The notes under the pieces: generated by a model
Told to the model about the DNA's origin: nothing
The model's database searches: none
What the model saw: the letters and a program-made list of their open reading frames with translations, nothing else
From: Desulfuromusa sp.
GTDB taxonomy: Bacteria > Desulfobacterota > Desulfuromonadia > Desulfuromonadales > Geopsychrobacteraceae
Direction: 5' to 3'
NCBI GenBank assembly: GCA_021647765.1
Contig: JAKIUD010000038.1
Coordinates: 1-31,892 of the forward strand
Length of the DNA: 31,892 nt
Part shown: piece after piece, positions 24,534 to 31,892 of the stretch
Numbering within the stretch: position 1 is the first letter of the stretch
Layout of the letters: the number at the start of each line of letters is the position of its first letter
Position numbers and translations under genes: made by a program

Positions 24534-24598
24534 CCTGCCCGATTATCACTATTAGAGCAGAGACTGATGTTTACAAGCTTTATAATGTCAGTTACTGG

Positions 24599-25579
24599 TT
24601 ATTTAATCAGAGCTAACTGCTGCTTAACAATATCGGCAGTAAGGGGCAGATAACCATCTTTGATAACAATTTCCTGACCTTCTTTGGACAGGACAAACTT
24701 GATAAATTCTTGAACCAGAGTTGGCAATGGTTTGTTCGGCTCTTTAACCACGTTGATATAAAGCATCCGACCAAGTGGGTACTTACCATTCATCACATTG
24801 GCATAGGTTGGCTCATACTGAGTATCTCCATTTTTTTTGCCGAGAGAAATTGCTTTAACGCCGGAGGTTTTATAACCAATACCGGAGTAGCCAATACCAG
24901 ATTTGTCTTCGGTGACCCCAAGCACAACAGAAGCACTCCCAGGCTGCTCTTTGACGCTATCTTTATAATCGCCTTTGAACAGAGCATGTTTTTTAAAGTA
25001 ACCGTAGGTTCCGGAGGCGGAGTTACGACCATAGAGGCTGATTGGCTTGTTGGCCCACTCATTTTTACCGCCAACATCGCCCCAAGTTGATGCATTTGGC
25101 AACCCACCCTTGTGGGTTTTTGAAAAGATGGCATCAACCTGCTGCAGGGACAAACCATTGATCGGGTTATCCTTGTTGATAAAAACTGCCAAAGAGTCAA
25201 GGGCGACACCAATAGTGGTAGGCTTGAAGCCATATTTACCTTCAAATCCCTGCACTTCTTTGCTCTTCATTTTACGTGACATCGGACCAAGCTGGCTGGT
25301 GCCTTCAATCAGTGCCGGAGGAGCAGTACTGGAACCCTTGCCTTCGATCTGAATATTGACATTCGGATACTGCTTGCGGAAACCTTCGGCCCAATAGGTC
25401 ATCATATTGTTCAGGGTGTCCGAACCAACACTATTCAGGTTTCCCGCTACACCTTGAACCTTGACATAATCGCTGATATTCACATCGACTTTGAGGGGTT
25501 TGGCAAAACTGGCGGTAGCACCTACAGCCAGAATCAGCAGAGCCAAACTTAAGCATTTAAACTTCTGTTGTTGTTTCAT
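24599..25579 (-). CDS. pstS: Periplasmic phosphate-binding protein
   Basis: The 326-residue protein has a Sec signal peptide (CLSLALLILAVGATASFA, likely cleaved after Ala26). The mature phosphate-binding fold shows VGSDTLNNMMTYWAEGF, GSSTAPPALIEGTSQLGPMSRKM, SLYGRNSASGTYGYFKKH and EDKSGIGYSGIGYKT. It captures phosphate for PstCAB. AAGGAG lies 9 bases before the ATG. A 7-4-7 direct repeat resembling a Pho box lies about 60 bp upstream, so pstS probably has its own PhoB-dependent promoter downstream of phoR. Confidence 0.96.
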   Translation of the reverse strand: MKQQQKFKCLSLALLILAVGATASFAKPLKVDVNISDYVKVQGVAGNLNSVGSDTLNNMMTYWAEGFRKQYPNVNIQIEGKGSSTAPPALIEGTSQLGPMSRKMKSKEVQGFEGKYGFKPTTIGVALDSLAVFINKDNPINGLSLQQVDAIFSKTHKGGLPNASTWGDVGGKNEWANKPISLYGRNSASGTYGYFKKHALFKGDYKDSVKEQPGSASVVLGVTEDKSGIGYSGIGYKTSGVKAISLGKKNGDTQYEPTYANVMNGKYPLGRMLYINVVKEPNKPLPTLVQEFIKFVLSKEGQEIVIKDGYLPLTADIVKQQLALIK

Positions 25580-25639
25580 TTTTGACCATCTCCTTGAATA
25601 GTTTTAGCATTAGTTGATAGTCGGGAAGATGCCTTCACA

Positions 25640-25657
25640 GTGTTAGGATTGTGTTAG
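25640..25657 (-). promoter_or_regulatory. Candidate Pho box (PhoB site) for the pstS promoter
   Basis: On the minus strand, CTAACAC-AATC-CTAACAC is a perfect 7-bp direct repeat with a 4-bp spacer, the geometry of the enteric Pho box (CTGTCAT-N4-CTGTCAT). A weaker third half-site (CTTACCT) sits one period (11 bp) upstream. It lies in the gap between phoR and pstS. Confidence 0.7.
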
Positions 25658-25680
25658 CAGAAGGTAAGTATTTTGCTAAA

Positions 25681-27483
25681 TCAGGGATGCTCAGACTTTT
25701 TTGCAGTAGCTATCCGTGGCAGAAGAAAAGTGAAACAACTCCCCTCTCCCGGCTGGCTGGTGACCAGAATCTCACCGCGATGGGCATGGGCAACATGTTT
25801 CACGATAGCTAGACCGAGACCGGTTCCACCAAGATTGCGACTTCGTGCCAGATCAGCGCGGTAAAAACGCTCAAAGAGTCGAGGCAAGTGTTTCTGATCA
25901 ATTCCACACCCGTGATCTAGCACCTGGATACTGATCTGCTTATCCAGCTCAGCTACTTTGATCTCCACCTGGTCACCTGCCTCACTATACTTTATGGCAT
26001 TCGTTAGCTGATTGATGATCGCCTGTTCTAACAATGAGGAATTAATCCGTGCTTTGAGCTGCTCGGGACAATCAATCTGCAGATTGATCTGCTGTTGTAC
26101 GAGCAAACTTTCACAAGCGATGCGGGCACTCTCCAGAATTGGCGATAACAGTTCTCGGCTCAGCTCCCATCCCCCTCTCTCGTCCCCCTGTTCAATGCGT
26201 GACAGATTAAGGAGATCCTCAACCAAAGCATTGAGCCGTTCGCTCTGTTTGAAGATGATCTGTAGAAAACGTTGACTGGCAACATTTGTCGATTCATCAT
26301 CAAGTAGGGTTTCTACCGCCCCGCGAATAGCGGTGATTGGTGTTTTTAATTCATGGGAGACATTGCCAACAAAATCACGGCGCACCGATTCAAGCTGGCG
26401 TAATCGGGTTAAATCGTGCAGTACGATCAAAACCCCGATTCGACCATCACCATTGCCAGTCAGCGGAGTTGCCTGGACATGGAGGTGACGCTTGATCGAA
26501 CCATGCATCACCAACTCTTCCTCAAGCGGCTCCTGCTGGTTCAATGCCTGGCGGATAAAACGCTGTAATTCAGCTTGACGGATCACCTCCTGGATGGGTC
26601 GATCGGGGTTCAACTGTGGTGAAACAGCAAACAGTTCAGCCGCAGCCGGATTCAAACGGATAACCCGCTCATCGTTATCGACCGCTATGATTCCCTCGAC
26701 CATACAACCAAGAACCGTTTCAATTTCGCTACGCTGCTCAACTTCTCGACTGATTCGGTTCTCCAGATTCGTTGCCATCTGATTCATTGCAGCAGCTAAA
26801 CGCCGTGTTTCAACCGAACCAGTAACTTCCAGAGGAATATCCAGATTCCCTTGCGAAAAACGTTGGGCGCCATCGGTCATAAGTTCCAGAGGACGGCTGA
26901 GGCGCCTGGACAACCACCAGCAAATTGGAGCTAACAACACCGAAAGCACCAACCCCGCAATAATTAACTTCCAATAGATTTCTTTGAGGGTGGCATCAAT
27001 GTTGGAAACGGGCAAGGCGGTGCGGATACTGCCAATCAATTGCCCTTTATTGTAAACCGGAATAGCTACATACATCAGCGATTGGCCAAGGGTGTTGCTA
27101 AAACGAACCGACATCCCCTGTTGACCGGCAAATGCCTGTAAAATTTCTGGACGCTGGCCATGATTATCCATCTTCAGGGCGTTTTCATGCGAATCGGCCA
27201 GAACCTTGCCATCAGCCAGGACAATGGTAATGCGAGTACCCGACTGTTCCCCAAGCCGTTTGACCAACGGTAACAGCCCATCGTGGTTGCTATTGTTGAG
27301 ACGCCCCTGAAGCTGTTGCTCAACCAGAAGTGCCCGAGCGCGTAAATCATCAGCAGTTTGCCGATAATGGAAATTGCGCATTGCTCCCGAAACATATAAC
27401 CCAACTGCCAGCAGAACCAAGATGATCAATAACAGGTAGGATGGATAAAGTTGCCAAACAAGTCGGCGTTGTTTCAGTTTCAC
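25681..27483 (-). CDS. phoR: Phosphate-regulon sensor histidine kinase PhoR
   Basis: The 600-residue membrane kinase has TM1 (about residues 12-31), a periplasmic sensor of about 135 residues, TM2 (about 172-192) ending in a HAMP region, and a PAS domain (from VLGCMVEGIIAVDNDERVIRLNPAAAELF). The HisKA motif FVGNVSHELKTPITAIRGAVE and a HATPase domain (NQLTNAIKYS, DHGCGI, GGTGLGLAIVKHVAHAH) follow. Start is GTG at 27483, overlapping the phoB stop by 4 bp (GTGA), so the two are coupled. The large periplasmic region makes it longer than E. coli PhoR (431 residues), as in PhoR/PnpS-type kinases of Firmicutes and Deltaproteobacteria. Adjacency to phoB and pst supports the assignment. Confidence 0.93.
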   Translation of the reverse strand: MKLKQRRLVWQLYPSYLLLIILVLLAVGLYVSGAMRNFHYRQTADDLRARALLVEQQLQGRLNNSNHDGLLPLVKRLGEQSGTRITIVLADGKVLADSHENALKMDNHGQRPEILQAFAGQQGMSVRFSNTLGQSLMYVAIPVYNKGQLIGSIRTALPVSNIDATLKEIYWKLIIAGLVLSVLLAPICWWLSRRLSRPLELMTDGAQRFSQGNLDIPLEVTGSVETRRLAAAMNQMATNLENRISREVEQRSEIETVLGCMVEGIIAVDNDERVIRLNPAAAELFAVSPQLNPDRPIQEVIRQAELQRFIRQALNQQEPLEEELVMHGSIKRHLHVQATPLTGNGDGRIGVLIVLHDLTRLRQLESVRRDFVGNVSHELKTPITAIRGAVETLLDDESTNVASQRFLQIIFKQSERLNALVEDLLNLSRIEQGDERGGWELSRELLSPILESARIACESLLVQQQINLQIDCPEQLKARINSSLLEQAIINQLTNAIKYSEAGDQVEIKVAELDKQISIQVLDHGCGIDQKHLPRLFERFYRADLARSRNLGGTGLGLAIVKHVAHAHRGEILVTSQPGEGSCFTFLLPRIATAKKSEHP

Positions 27484-28181
27484 AGATCCTCCCGAAAGCG
27501 ATAACCAATTCCACGGACAGTCTCAATATAATGGCCACAGGATCCAAGTTTTTTCCGCAACCCGGCAATCTGTACATCCACTGCACGGTCGGTCACAGCG
27601 TAATCTTCACCACGCACAGCATTAACAATCTGATAGCGGGTAAAGACCCAACCGGGTCGACTGGCCAAAGCCTCAAGAACTCGAAATTCGGTAAAGGTCA
27701 AATCTACGCTTTTCCCACCAACCAGCACCAAACTACGACCGGGATGGATACGTAAATCACCACGGATAAGCTCCTCACCATCAACGTGCTGTTGCAGCAC
27801 GCTCCTGCGCCGGAGCACAGTTTGAACCCGAGCAAGCAAAACCTTGATGCTGAATGGTTTGGTGACATAGTCATCTGCTCCCAGTTCAAGTCCACGCACC
27901 ACATCCTCCTCTTCTCCACGAGCAGTAAGCATAATAATCGGTATCTCACTGGTCGTATCGTCATCACGCAAGCGGCGGCAAATCTCCATACCATCAATTC
28001 CTGGAAGCATCAAATCAAGCAAAATCAAATCGGGCTTTTTCGCTGCAATGGATGCCAGAGCCTCTTCACCATGAGAAGCACAATCAGCGTTGTACCCCGA
28101 CTTAATCAGGTTGTAATGAAGCAGGGCGAGAATATCTTCCTCATCTTCCACAATAAGAACGGACTTTTTTTGGTCTGTCAT
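27480..28181 (-). CDS. phoB: Phosphate-regulon response regulator PhoB
   Basis: The 233-residue OmpR/PhoB-type regulator has a receiver domain with acidic pair Glu12-Asp13, phosphoacceptor Asp56 (LILLDLMLPG), Thr in MLTARGEEED and Lys in YVTKPF. The C-terminal winged helix (about residues 135-230) has the FTEFRVLEALASRPGWVFTR and DVQIAGLRKKLG motifs. It binds Pho boxes with RNA polymerase to activate pst and other phosphate genes. GAGG lies 5 bases before the ATG. Its promoter region is abutted by a family A repeat. Confidence 0.95.
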   Translation of the reverse strand: MTDQKKSVLIVEDEEDILALLHYNLIKSGYNADCASHGEEALASIAAKKPDLILLDLMLPGIDGMEICRRLRDDDTTSEIPIIMLTARGEEEDVVRGLELGADDYVTKPFSIKVLLARVQTVLRRRSVLQQHVDGEELIRGDLRIHPGRSLVLVGGKSVDLTFTEFRVLEALASRPGWVFTRYQIVNAVRGEDYAVTDRAVDVQIAGLRKKLGSCGHYIETVRGIGYRFREDL

Positions 28182-28203
28182 AGTACCTCACATTTTAATG
28201 AAT

Positions 28204-28209
28204 ATCATA
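28204..28209 (-). promoter_or_regulatory. Candidate -10 box of the phoB promoter
   Basis: TATGAT on the minus strand lies 22 bp before the phoB ATG, giving a leader of about 15-20 bases. Any -35 or activator site would have to lie inside the adjoining family A repeat; only a poor -35 (TTTCCC) is seen there. Confidence 0.45.
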
Positions 28210-28373
28210 GAATGGCGCTAGTTTAGGGAAATTTTCAGCAAAACGGAACTGTCCCCGCATGGGGGCTAACCCAGGCGTTTGCGGTGCAAACCACAGCAAT
28301 TCTTCGTGGCTCGTAAACTTTCTGGACAGCCACTCCGAGTTCACCTCAAAGTTGCTTAAATCAGCGCCGTTCT
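28209..28373. repeat. Family A MITE-like element (copy A3, complete)
   Basis: Terminal inverted repeats are AGAATGGCGCTAGTTTAGGG on the left and AGAACGGCGCTGATTTAAGC when the right end is read on the minus strand. The 165-bp interior shares its core with the copies at 7665-7760 and 11109-11290. No target duplication is obvious and no protein is encoded. It ends 27 bp upstream of the phoB start codon. Confidence 0.8.
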
Positions 28374-28443
28374 GGACATCTTATTCTTTTTTCTGCGAGT
28401 GCATCACATTTTGCTTCTGATGGTTTTTTAACATCCGTTTCTT

Positions 28444-28461
28444 TTGTTAGGGTTTTGTGAG
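28444..28461 (-). promoter_or_regulatory. Second Pho-box-like repeat, distal to phoB
   Basis: On the minus strand CTCACAA-AACC-CTAACAA has the same 7-4-7 layout as the pstS site, matching it at 5 and 6 of 7 positions in the two halves. It faces phoB but is about 265 bp from the start codon, with the family A element in between. Confidence 0.4.
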
Positions 28462-28586
28462 TTTAGCAGATTTACGGTTAAAATAAGTGCACTTATCTTG
28501 CAAAAATGCCCCGGATAAGGCATCTTCCCCCATATCCTTGTTTCTCAACCATTTCAACAACTCTCCATTTTCACTAGGAGGTAAAC

Positions 28587-29126
28587 ATGCAACATTTTGC
28601 CCTGACGATTATTGGCCGTGACCGCCCCGGAATTGTTTCACAGGTAACTGAACTCCTCTATCGGGATGGATTCAATATTGCCGACTCCAGTTGTTCAATT
28701 CTCGGTGGGCAATTTTCGATGATCCTCCTTATTTCCAATCCTGAAATTTCAACTAAAGAACAGTTCAGTAATAGTTTCAAATCACTGGAAGAAACGAATC
28801 TGTCGGTCTATATCCGCACTCTGAAACCTGGAGGAGAAATTCGCCCAGAGCTTGAAGGTGAACTTTGCATGATCTCGGTTTATGGAGCTGACAAACCGGG
28901 AATTGTCTACCAGGTTGCCAAAGAACTAGGTGATCGTAACATCAATATTACCGATCTGAATACCAAACTCATCGGTGACAAACTGAAGCCCGTCTACGTC
29001 ATGATGTTGGAAGCTATGCTGCCCGAAGGTTCAGAGATTGAAGATGTCGAGGAGTGGATGAATGAATTGAAAAAGAAACTCCGGGTGGATATTTCAGTCC
29101 GTTCCCTGGCGGCAATGGAACTGTAA
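28587..29126 (+). CDS. Double-ACT-domain protein (GcvR-like)
   Basis: The 179-residue protein consists of two ACT domains, about residues 1-80 (LTIIGRDRPGIVSQVTELLYRDGFNI) and 93-170 (ISVYGADKPGIVYQVAKELGDRNINITDL). The conserved GxDxPGIV ligand-binding turn is present in both. This matches the glycine cleavage repressor GcvR and related amino-acid-binding regulators, but it has no DNA-binding domain, so it would act through a partner. AGGAGGT precedes the ATG closely. It is 4 bp upstream of the deformylase gene and probably co-transcribed with it. The ligand is unknown. Confidence 0.88.
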   Translation: MQHFALTIIGRDRPGIVSQVTELLYRDGFNIADSSCSILGGQFSMILLISNPEISTKEQFSNSFKSLEETNLSVYIRTLKPGGEIRPELEGELCMISVYGADKPGIVYQVAKELGDRNINITDLNTKLIGDKLKPVYVMMLEAMLPEGSEIEDVEEWMNELKKKLRVDISVRSLAAMEL

Positions 29127-29130
29127 TAGC

Positions 29131-29634
29131 ATGGCCGTCAGAAAAGTTCTTATCTATCCGGATGTGCACTTAAAAGAGATCTGTGCCCCAGTTGTCAACT
29201 TTGATGAATCGGTAGAACAGTTACTACAGGATCTTGTTGATACCATGGTTGATGCCGGACACTCTGTAGGAATTGCCGCTCCACAACTCGGAAATCTCCG
29301 CCGTGCCGCCGTAGTTGATGTGTCTAAAAGTAAGCTGGGAAAAAAGCAGAGGAATCACGGACTGCTGCAAATGATTAATCCAGAAATCGTCGAAAAAGCG
29401 GGCAGTCAGATCGTTCGGGAAGGGTGTATGTCGGTTCCTGACTACACCGGCAATGTCACCCGCTCCGAATCAATCGTCGTTCAATTTCTCGATCAAAAGC
29501 AGCAACTAAAGGTGATCCGTACCGAAGGGTTTGAAGCCATTGCCATCCAGCATGAACTGGATCACCTGGATGGATTACTCTTTCTGGATCGGGTATCAAG
29601 CTTAAAAACTGATCTTTTCAGGAGAAAGAAGTGA
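29131..29634 (+). CDS. def: Peptide deformylase
   Basis: The 167-residue metallohydrolase removes the N-formyl group from nascent proteins. All three family motifs are present: GIAAPQLG (motif 1), EGCMS with the metal-binding Cys (motif 2; the usual form is EGCLS) and QHELDHLDG with the HExxH metal site (motif 3). The length is typical. The ribosome-binding site is weak and the start is 4 bp after the ACT gene stop, suggesting coupled translation. The 3' end overlaps the convergent CBS gene by 17 bp. Confidence 0.96.
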   Translation: MAVRKVLIYPDVHLKEICAPVVNFDESVEQLLQDLVDTMVDAGHSVGIAAPQLGNLRRAAVVDVSKSKLGKKQRNHGLLQMINPEIVEKAGSQIVREGCMSVPDYTGNVTRSESIVVQFLDQKQQLKVIRTEGFEAIAIQHELDHLDGLLFLDRVSSLKTDLFRRKK

Positions 29635-30022
29635 TAATCTTTAACAGCTGACGGCAAGTCACCTGACCAATAAGCTTACCGTTTTCAACAACAGGTCTTC
29701 TGCGCTGCCCTTGATGCAACATGGAAGTCATGACATCAAAAAGTTGGGCATCAGGCAATACTATCGTCACTTCTTTGGTCATAATATCTTGTGCCCTCAA
29801 AGATGAGGCATTACGTCCTTCATGATAGATACTACCAGACATCTCTCTGAGACAGTCCAATTCAGAGATCATCCCTAAGAGAACCTTTGATTTATCGACA
29901 ACAAGTACACCCGAAATTTTATTTTTCAAGGTGATTTTTGCAACGTCGACGATATTAGTGTCGGGCTGAACTGTCACCGGGTTTGGATTCATAAAGTCTT
30001 TAATAAGAAATGATTCTGTCAT
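29618..30022 (-). CDS. CBS-domain-pair protein
   Basis: The 134-residue protein is formed by two CBS motifs: IKDFMNPNPVTVQPDTNIVDVAKITLKNKISGVLVVD, then QDIMTKEVTIVLPDAQLFDVMTSMLHQGQRRRPVVENGKLIGQVT. CBS pairs bind adenosine nucleotides or related ligands and regulate partners. I prefer the ATG at 30022 to the in-frame ATG at 30052 because GGAGG sits 5 bases before it. The gene converges on def with a 17-bp overlap. A PAS protein is encoded upstream on the same strand, but about 280 bp away. The ligand and partner are unknown. Confidence 0.88.
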   Translation of the reverse strand: MTESFLIKDFMNPNPVTVQPDTNIVDVAKITLKNKISGVLVVDKSKVLLGMISELDCLREMSGSIYHEGRNASSLRAQDIMTKEVTIVLPDAQLFDVMTSMLHQGQRRRPVVENGKLIGQVTCRQLLKIITSFS

Positions 30023-30096
30023 TTGAGCCTCCAAGGTATCGATTGTCGTCATTTTAGAAAAAATATTCTTTAATTGCTACCATAATATTAAATAGT

Positions 30097-30124
30097 GTTC
30101 CAGCCCAATGGGCTAATCTGGAAC
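30097..30124. promoter_or_regulatory. Inverted repeat upstream of the CBS gene
   Basis: GTTCCAG and CTGGAAC bracket a nested AGCCC-AAT-GGGCT hairpin, about 75 bp upstream of the chosen CBS start. It could be an operator or a terminator of the upstream PAS gene; no U-tract is present. Confidence 0.35.
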
Positions 30125-30300
30125 TGTGGAATGAGCAGTATTGATAGCAAGTGAAGCTGATATTTCTGCTGCCCCAAAACAGAATCAACTACTGTGCTGG
30201 CTATGAGAGGTATCGATGCCAGGACAAAAGACCTCTATTGCATGAGCCAAACCCTGAGGACTTGGAGTGAGTCACACAAAATTAGTCGGAAAAGGTGATC

Positions 30301-30735
30301 TTAGTCTAAAGGAATCAGAATCAGGACAATTCCCTGAGATAATGTTTCATGCAGCTTTCTGACTTCCCCACGGAATTTGAGCTGGCCAACTTCAATCTCC
30401 GCCTTTGGATTTCGCTCTTCTGCAAGGCGATCAATCAATCTGTTCACCGCTGGTGAAAAGACTTCTTTACGATCATTGCCCAGTGGACCCATCCCACCAT
30501 AGGGGAACAAATCACGTGCGTATTCATTACAATGAACAATCATTTGATCTGGATCAATACCAAAAATGACCACCGGGATAACGTCAAGAACGCCCTGCGA
30601 TATCTGCAATATACTATTACGAATCTCCAGTATTTCCGTCCGCTTGCTTACTAACCTGTCTAGATTGTCTTTTGTTTCTTGTAATTCCTGACTCAGTCGA
30701 GTGTTTTCAGCTTGCAATTTTTGATATTGATCCAT
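30301..30735 (-). CDS. Coiled-coil PAS-domain protein
   Basis: The 144-residue protein has an N-terminal coiled coil (about residues 3-45, YQKLQAENTRLSQELQETKDNL with Leu heptads) and one PAS-like domain (VLDVIPVVIFGIDPDQMIVHCNEYARDLFP, ending GIVLILIPLD). No output domain is present, so it probably acts as a dimeric sensor or adaptor. The frame extends upstream to a TTG at 30774, but I chose the first ATG (30735); the ribosome-binding site is weak for both, so the start is uncertain. The next gene upstream is divergent. Confidence 0.75.
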   Translation of the reverse strand: MDQYQKLQAENTRLSQELQETKDNLDRLVSKRTEILEIRNSILQISQGVLDVIPVVIFGIDPDQMIVHCNEYARDLFPYGGMGPLGNDRKEVFSPAVNRLIDRLAEERNPKAEIEVGQLKFRGEVRKLHETLSQGIVLILIPLD

Positions 30736-30962
30736 CGGTAGATATCCCAAATTAAACTCAGTTAGTAAGTTCAAAAAGAGGCTTAAACCCTAACCTCTAT
30801 AGCAACATTAGCACAACCTATTATCAATGACTAAGAATAAAGTTGTGCTGAGTTCCAGATGAATCAAGATTTTAGCTTGCTATTTTGAACAAAAATTAAT
30901 AAACTAAAACCCACAAAAATATTTGGTTTAATAATTCACCGACGGGTTGGAGGCTGACTCCT

Positions 30963-31232
30963 ATGGCAAGAATGGTAGAAAATCCTGATCTCGCATTTCG
31001 TTTAGCCCGGGCAATTGTATCCGATATTGCCCTGTATAATCAGGACAAGGTGTCTGAGGGAATTAAAAGTGACAGCATTTTTGAGATCATGGATGAAGAA
31101 CTGGAAGAGGGTCGGGAGCACTTTTATACCCGGGTTTCACCTGAGATGCAAAACCGTGAGCACCTTTATGAGCGTGCCATTGTTGATGTTATGATTAAGC
31201 AAGCGGGGAAAATCGAAAGTCAGATCTGGTAA
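30963..31232 (+). CDS. Small soluble protein of unknown function
   Basis: The 89-residue, acidic, probably helical protein has no signal peptide or membrane segment. Segments such as DLAFRLARAIVSDIALYNQDKV and the Glu-rich IMDEELEEGREHF suggest a compact helical fold. I do not recognise the family, but GGAGG lies 9 bases before the ATG and the stop directly abuts the RluD start (TAA then ATG), so it is probably a real, co-translated gene. Confidence 0.75.
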   Translation: MARMVENPDLAFRLARAIVSDIALYNQDKVSEGIKSDSIFEIMDEELEEGREHFYTRVSPEMQNREHLYERAIVDVMIKQAGKIESQIW

Positions 31233-31892
31233 ATGACATCAACCCGGCAGCTGCTTTTTCCCGACGACCGTCCGGCTGAACGACTGGATACTTTTGTTGC
31301 TGAGTGTCTGCCGGACGTCAGCCGCTCGCAACTTAAAAAACTGATTAACAGTGGACAGATTACCCTCGACGGAGCCGTCACAAAGGCGAGCAGCAAGCTT
31401 AAGGGTGGCGAATCAATCCACATTATTTTGCCCGATCCTGAATCGATTAAAGCCCTCCCTGAAGACATTCCCCTGCATATTCTTTACGAAGATCAAGATT
31501 TGCTTGTTATTGATAAATCAGCCGGAATGGTTGTCCATCCAGCCGTTGGACATTTTCATGGAACCCTTGTCAATGCTCTCCTGCACCACTGTACCGATCT
31601 GGCCGGAATTGGTGGCGAGATACGACCCGGGATTGTCCATCGGATCGATAAAGACACTTCCGGAGTTATCGTTGTCACCAAAAATGATCTCAGCCATCAA
31701 CATTTGGCCGCCCAGTTTAAAGATCATTCCATCAAGCGACGCTATCTGGCACTGGTTCATGGAGCCATGAACGGCCATTCTGGAACAATCGACCAACCCA
31801 TTGGACGGCATCTCACTCAGCGCAAAAAAATGAGCAATAAAGCCAGAAACGGCAAGCGAGCGGTAACCCATTGGAAAGTCATAAAGCAATAT
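31233..31892 (+). CDS. rluD: RluD-family 23S rRNA pseudouridine synthase, C-terminus cut by window
   Basis: The 220 visible codons start with an S4 RNA-binding domain (about residues 14-75, ERLDTFVAECLPDVSRSQLKKLI). A pseudouridine synthase domain follows (ILYEDQDLLVIDKSAGMVVHP and catalytic loop PGIVHRIDKDTSGVIVVTK, whose HRIDKDTSG carries the active-site Asp). This layout fits RluD/RluC-type enzymes; RluD modifies helix 69 of 23S rRNA in E. coli. The start codon follows the upstream stop with no gap. The frame is still open at the end of the window, so roughly the last third is missing. RluC or another paralogue cannot be fully excluded. Confidence 0.9.
   Translation, partial: MTSTRQLLFPDDRPAERLDTFVAECLPDVSRSQLKKLINSGQITLDGAVTKASSKLKGGESIHIILPDPESIKALPEDIPLHILYEDQDLLVIDKSAGMVVHPAVGHFHGTLVNALLHHCTDLAGIGGEIRPGIVHRIDKDTSGVIVVTKNDLSHQHLAAQFKDHSIKRRYLALVHGAMNGHSGTIDQPIGRHLTQRKKMSNKARNGKRAVTHWKVIKQY

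Larger units (their letters stand above)
28182..28586. other. Divergent intergenic region between phoB and the ACT protein gene
   Basis: The 405-bp gap holds a phoB -10 candidate, a complete family A element (28209-28373) and a Pho-box-like repeat (28444-28461). The ACT gene leader has AGGAGGT just before its ATG. A small hairpin (ATGCC and GGCAT around 28507-28524) lies in that leader. Confidence 0.6.

Noticed and set aside
1..31892. CRISPR array, tRNA, rRNA, prophage or complete insertion sequence
   Set aside because: No regularly spaced direct repeats, no cloverleaf or rRNA sequence in the gaps examined, and no transposase, integrase or phage structural gene was found. Repeats present are short and non-coding.

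Overview
The window looks like chromosomal DNA of a Gram-negative anaerobe or facultative anaerobe, most likely a member of the Desulfuromonadales (former Deltaproteobacteria). This rests on gene content: a tripartite RND pump, a multi-PAS soluble hybrid kinase, KamA and FNT proteins, PstA/PstC with long periplasmic domains, and an ACT protein next to peptide deformylase. No rRNA or tRNA is present to confirm it.

Layout. 1-4970 (+): RND efflux operon (outer-membrane factor cut by the window edge, adaptor, pump) ending in a translationally coupled zinc-ribbon membrane protein. 5162-7660 (+): metF, an EamA-type transporter and a DUF1499 lipoprotein. 7839-10916 (-): five-PAS hybrid histidine kinase, bracketed by two copies of one short repeat. 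10917-11918: 1 kb without a credible gene, packed with three unrelated short repeats. 11919-14639 (+): P2-type cation ATPase of visibly GC-richer DNA. 14840-15157 (-): TFIIB-type zinc-ribbon protein. 18565 down to 15470 (-): slyX, rhodanese, MauE-like protein, KamA radical SAM enzyme and FNT channel, apparently one operon, with a diverged copy of the kamA 3' end beyond the FNT gene. 28181 down to 18998 (-): complete phosphate locus phoB-phoR-pstS-pstC-pstA-pstB-phoU. 28587-29634 (+): double-ACT protein and peptide deformylase. 30735 down to 29618 (-): PAS coiled-coil protein and CBS-pair protein. 30963-31892 (+): small conserved-looking protein and the start of an RluD-type pseudouridine synthase, cut by the window end.

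How the genes work together: PhoR senses phosphate through PstSCAB and PhoU and phosphorylates PhoB. A 7-4-7 direct repeat ahead of pstS is a good candidate PhoB site. The slyX to FNT operon joins sulfur or redox handling, radical SAM chemistry and monovalent anion transport, but its purpose is not known.

The most unusual layer is not a protein system but a dense set of short non-coding mobile-looking repeats. Family A (about 165 bp, ends around GGCGCT) has three copies, family B (about 155 bp, flanked by CTAG or CTGG) has two, family C (about 160 bp, near-palindromic, flanked by CTAG) has one, and there is one ATTCCC-N8-GGGAAT element. They sit at regulatory points: one B copy interrupts pstC-pstA exactly at the pstC stop codon, and one A copy abuts the phoB promoter and separates it from a second Pho-box-like repeat. 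I found no CRISPR array, phage genes, intact transposase or defence system.
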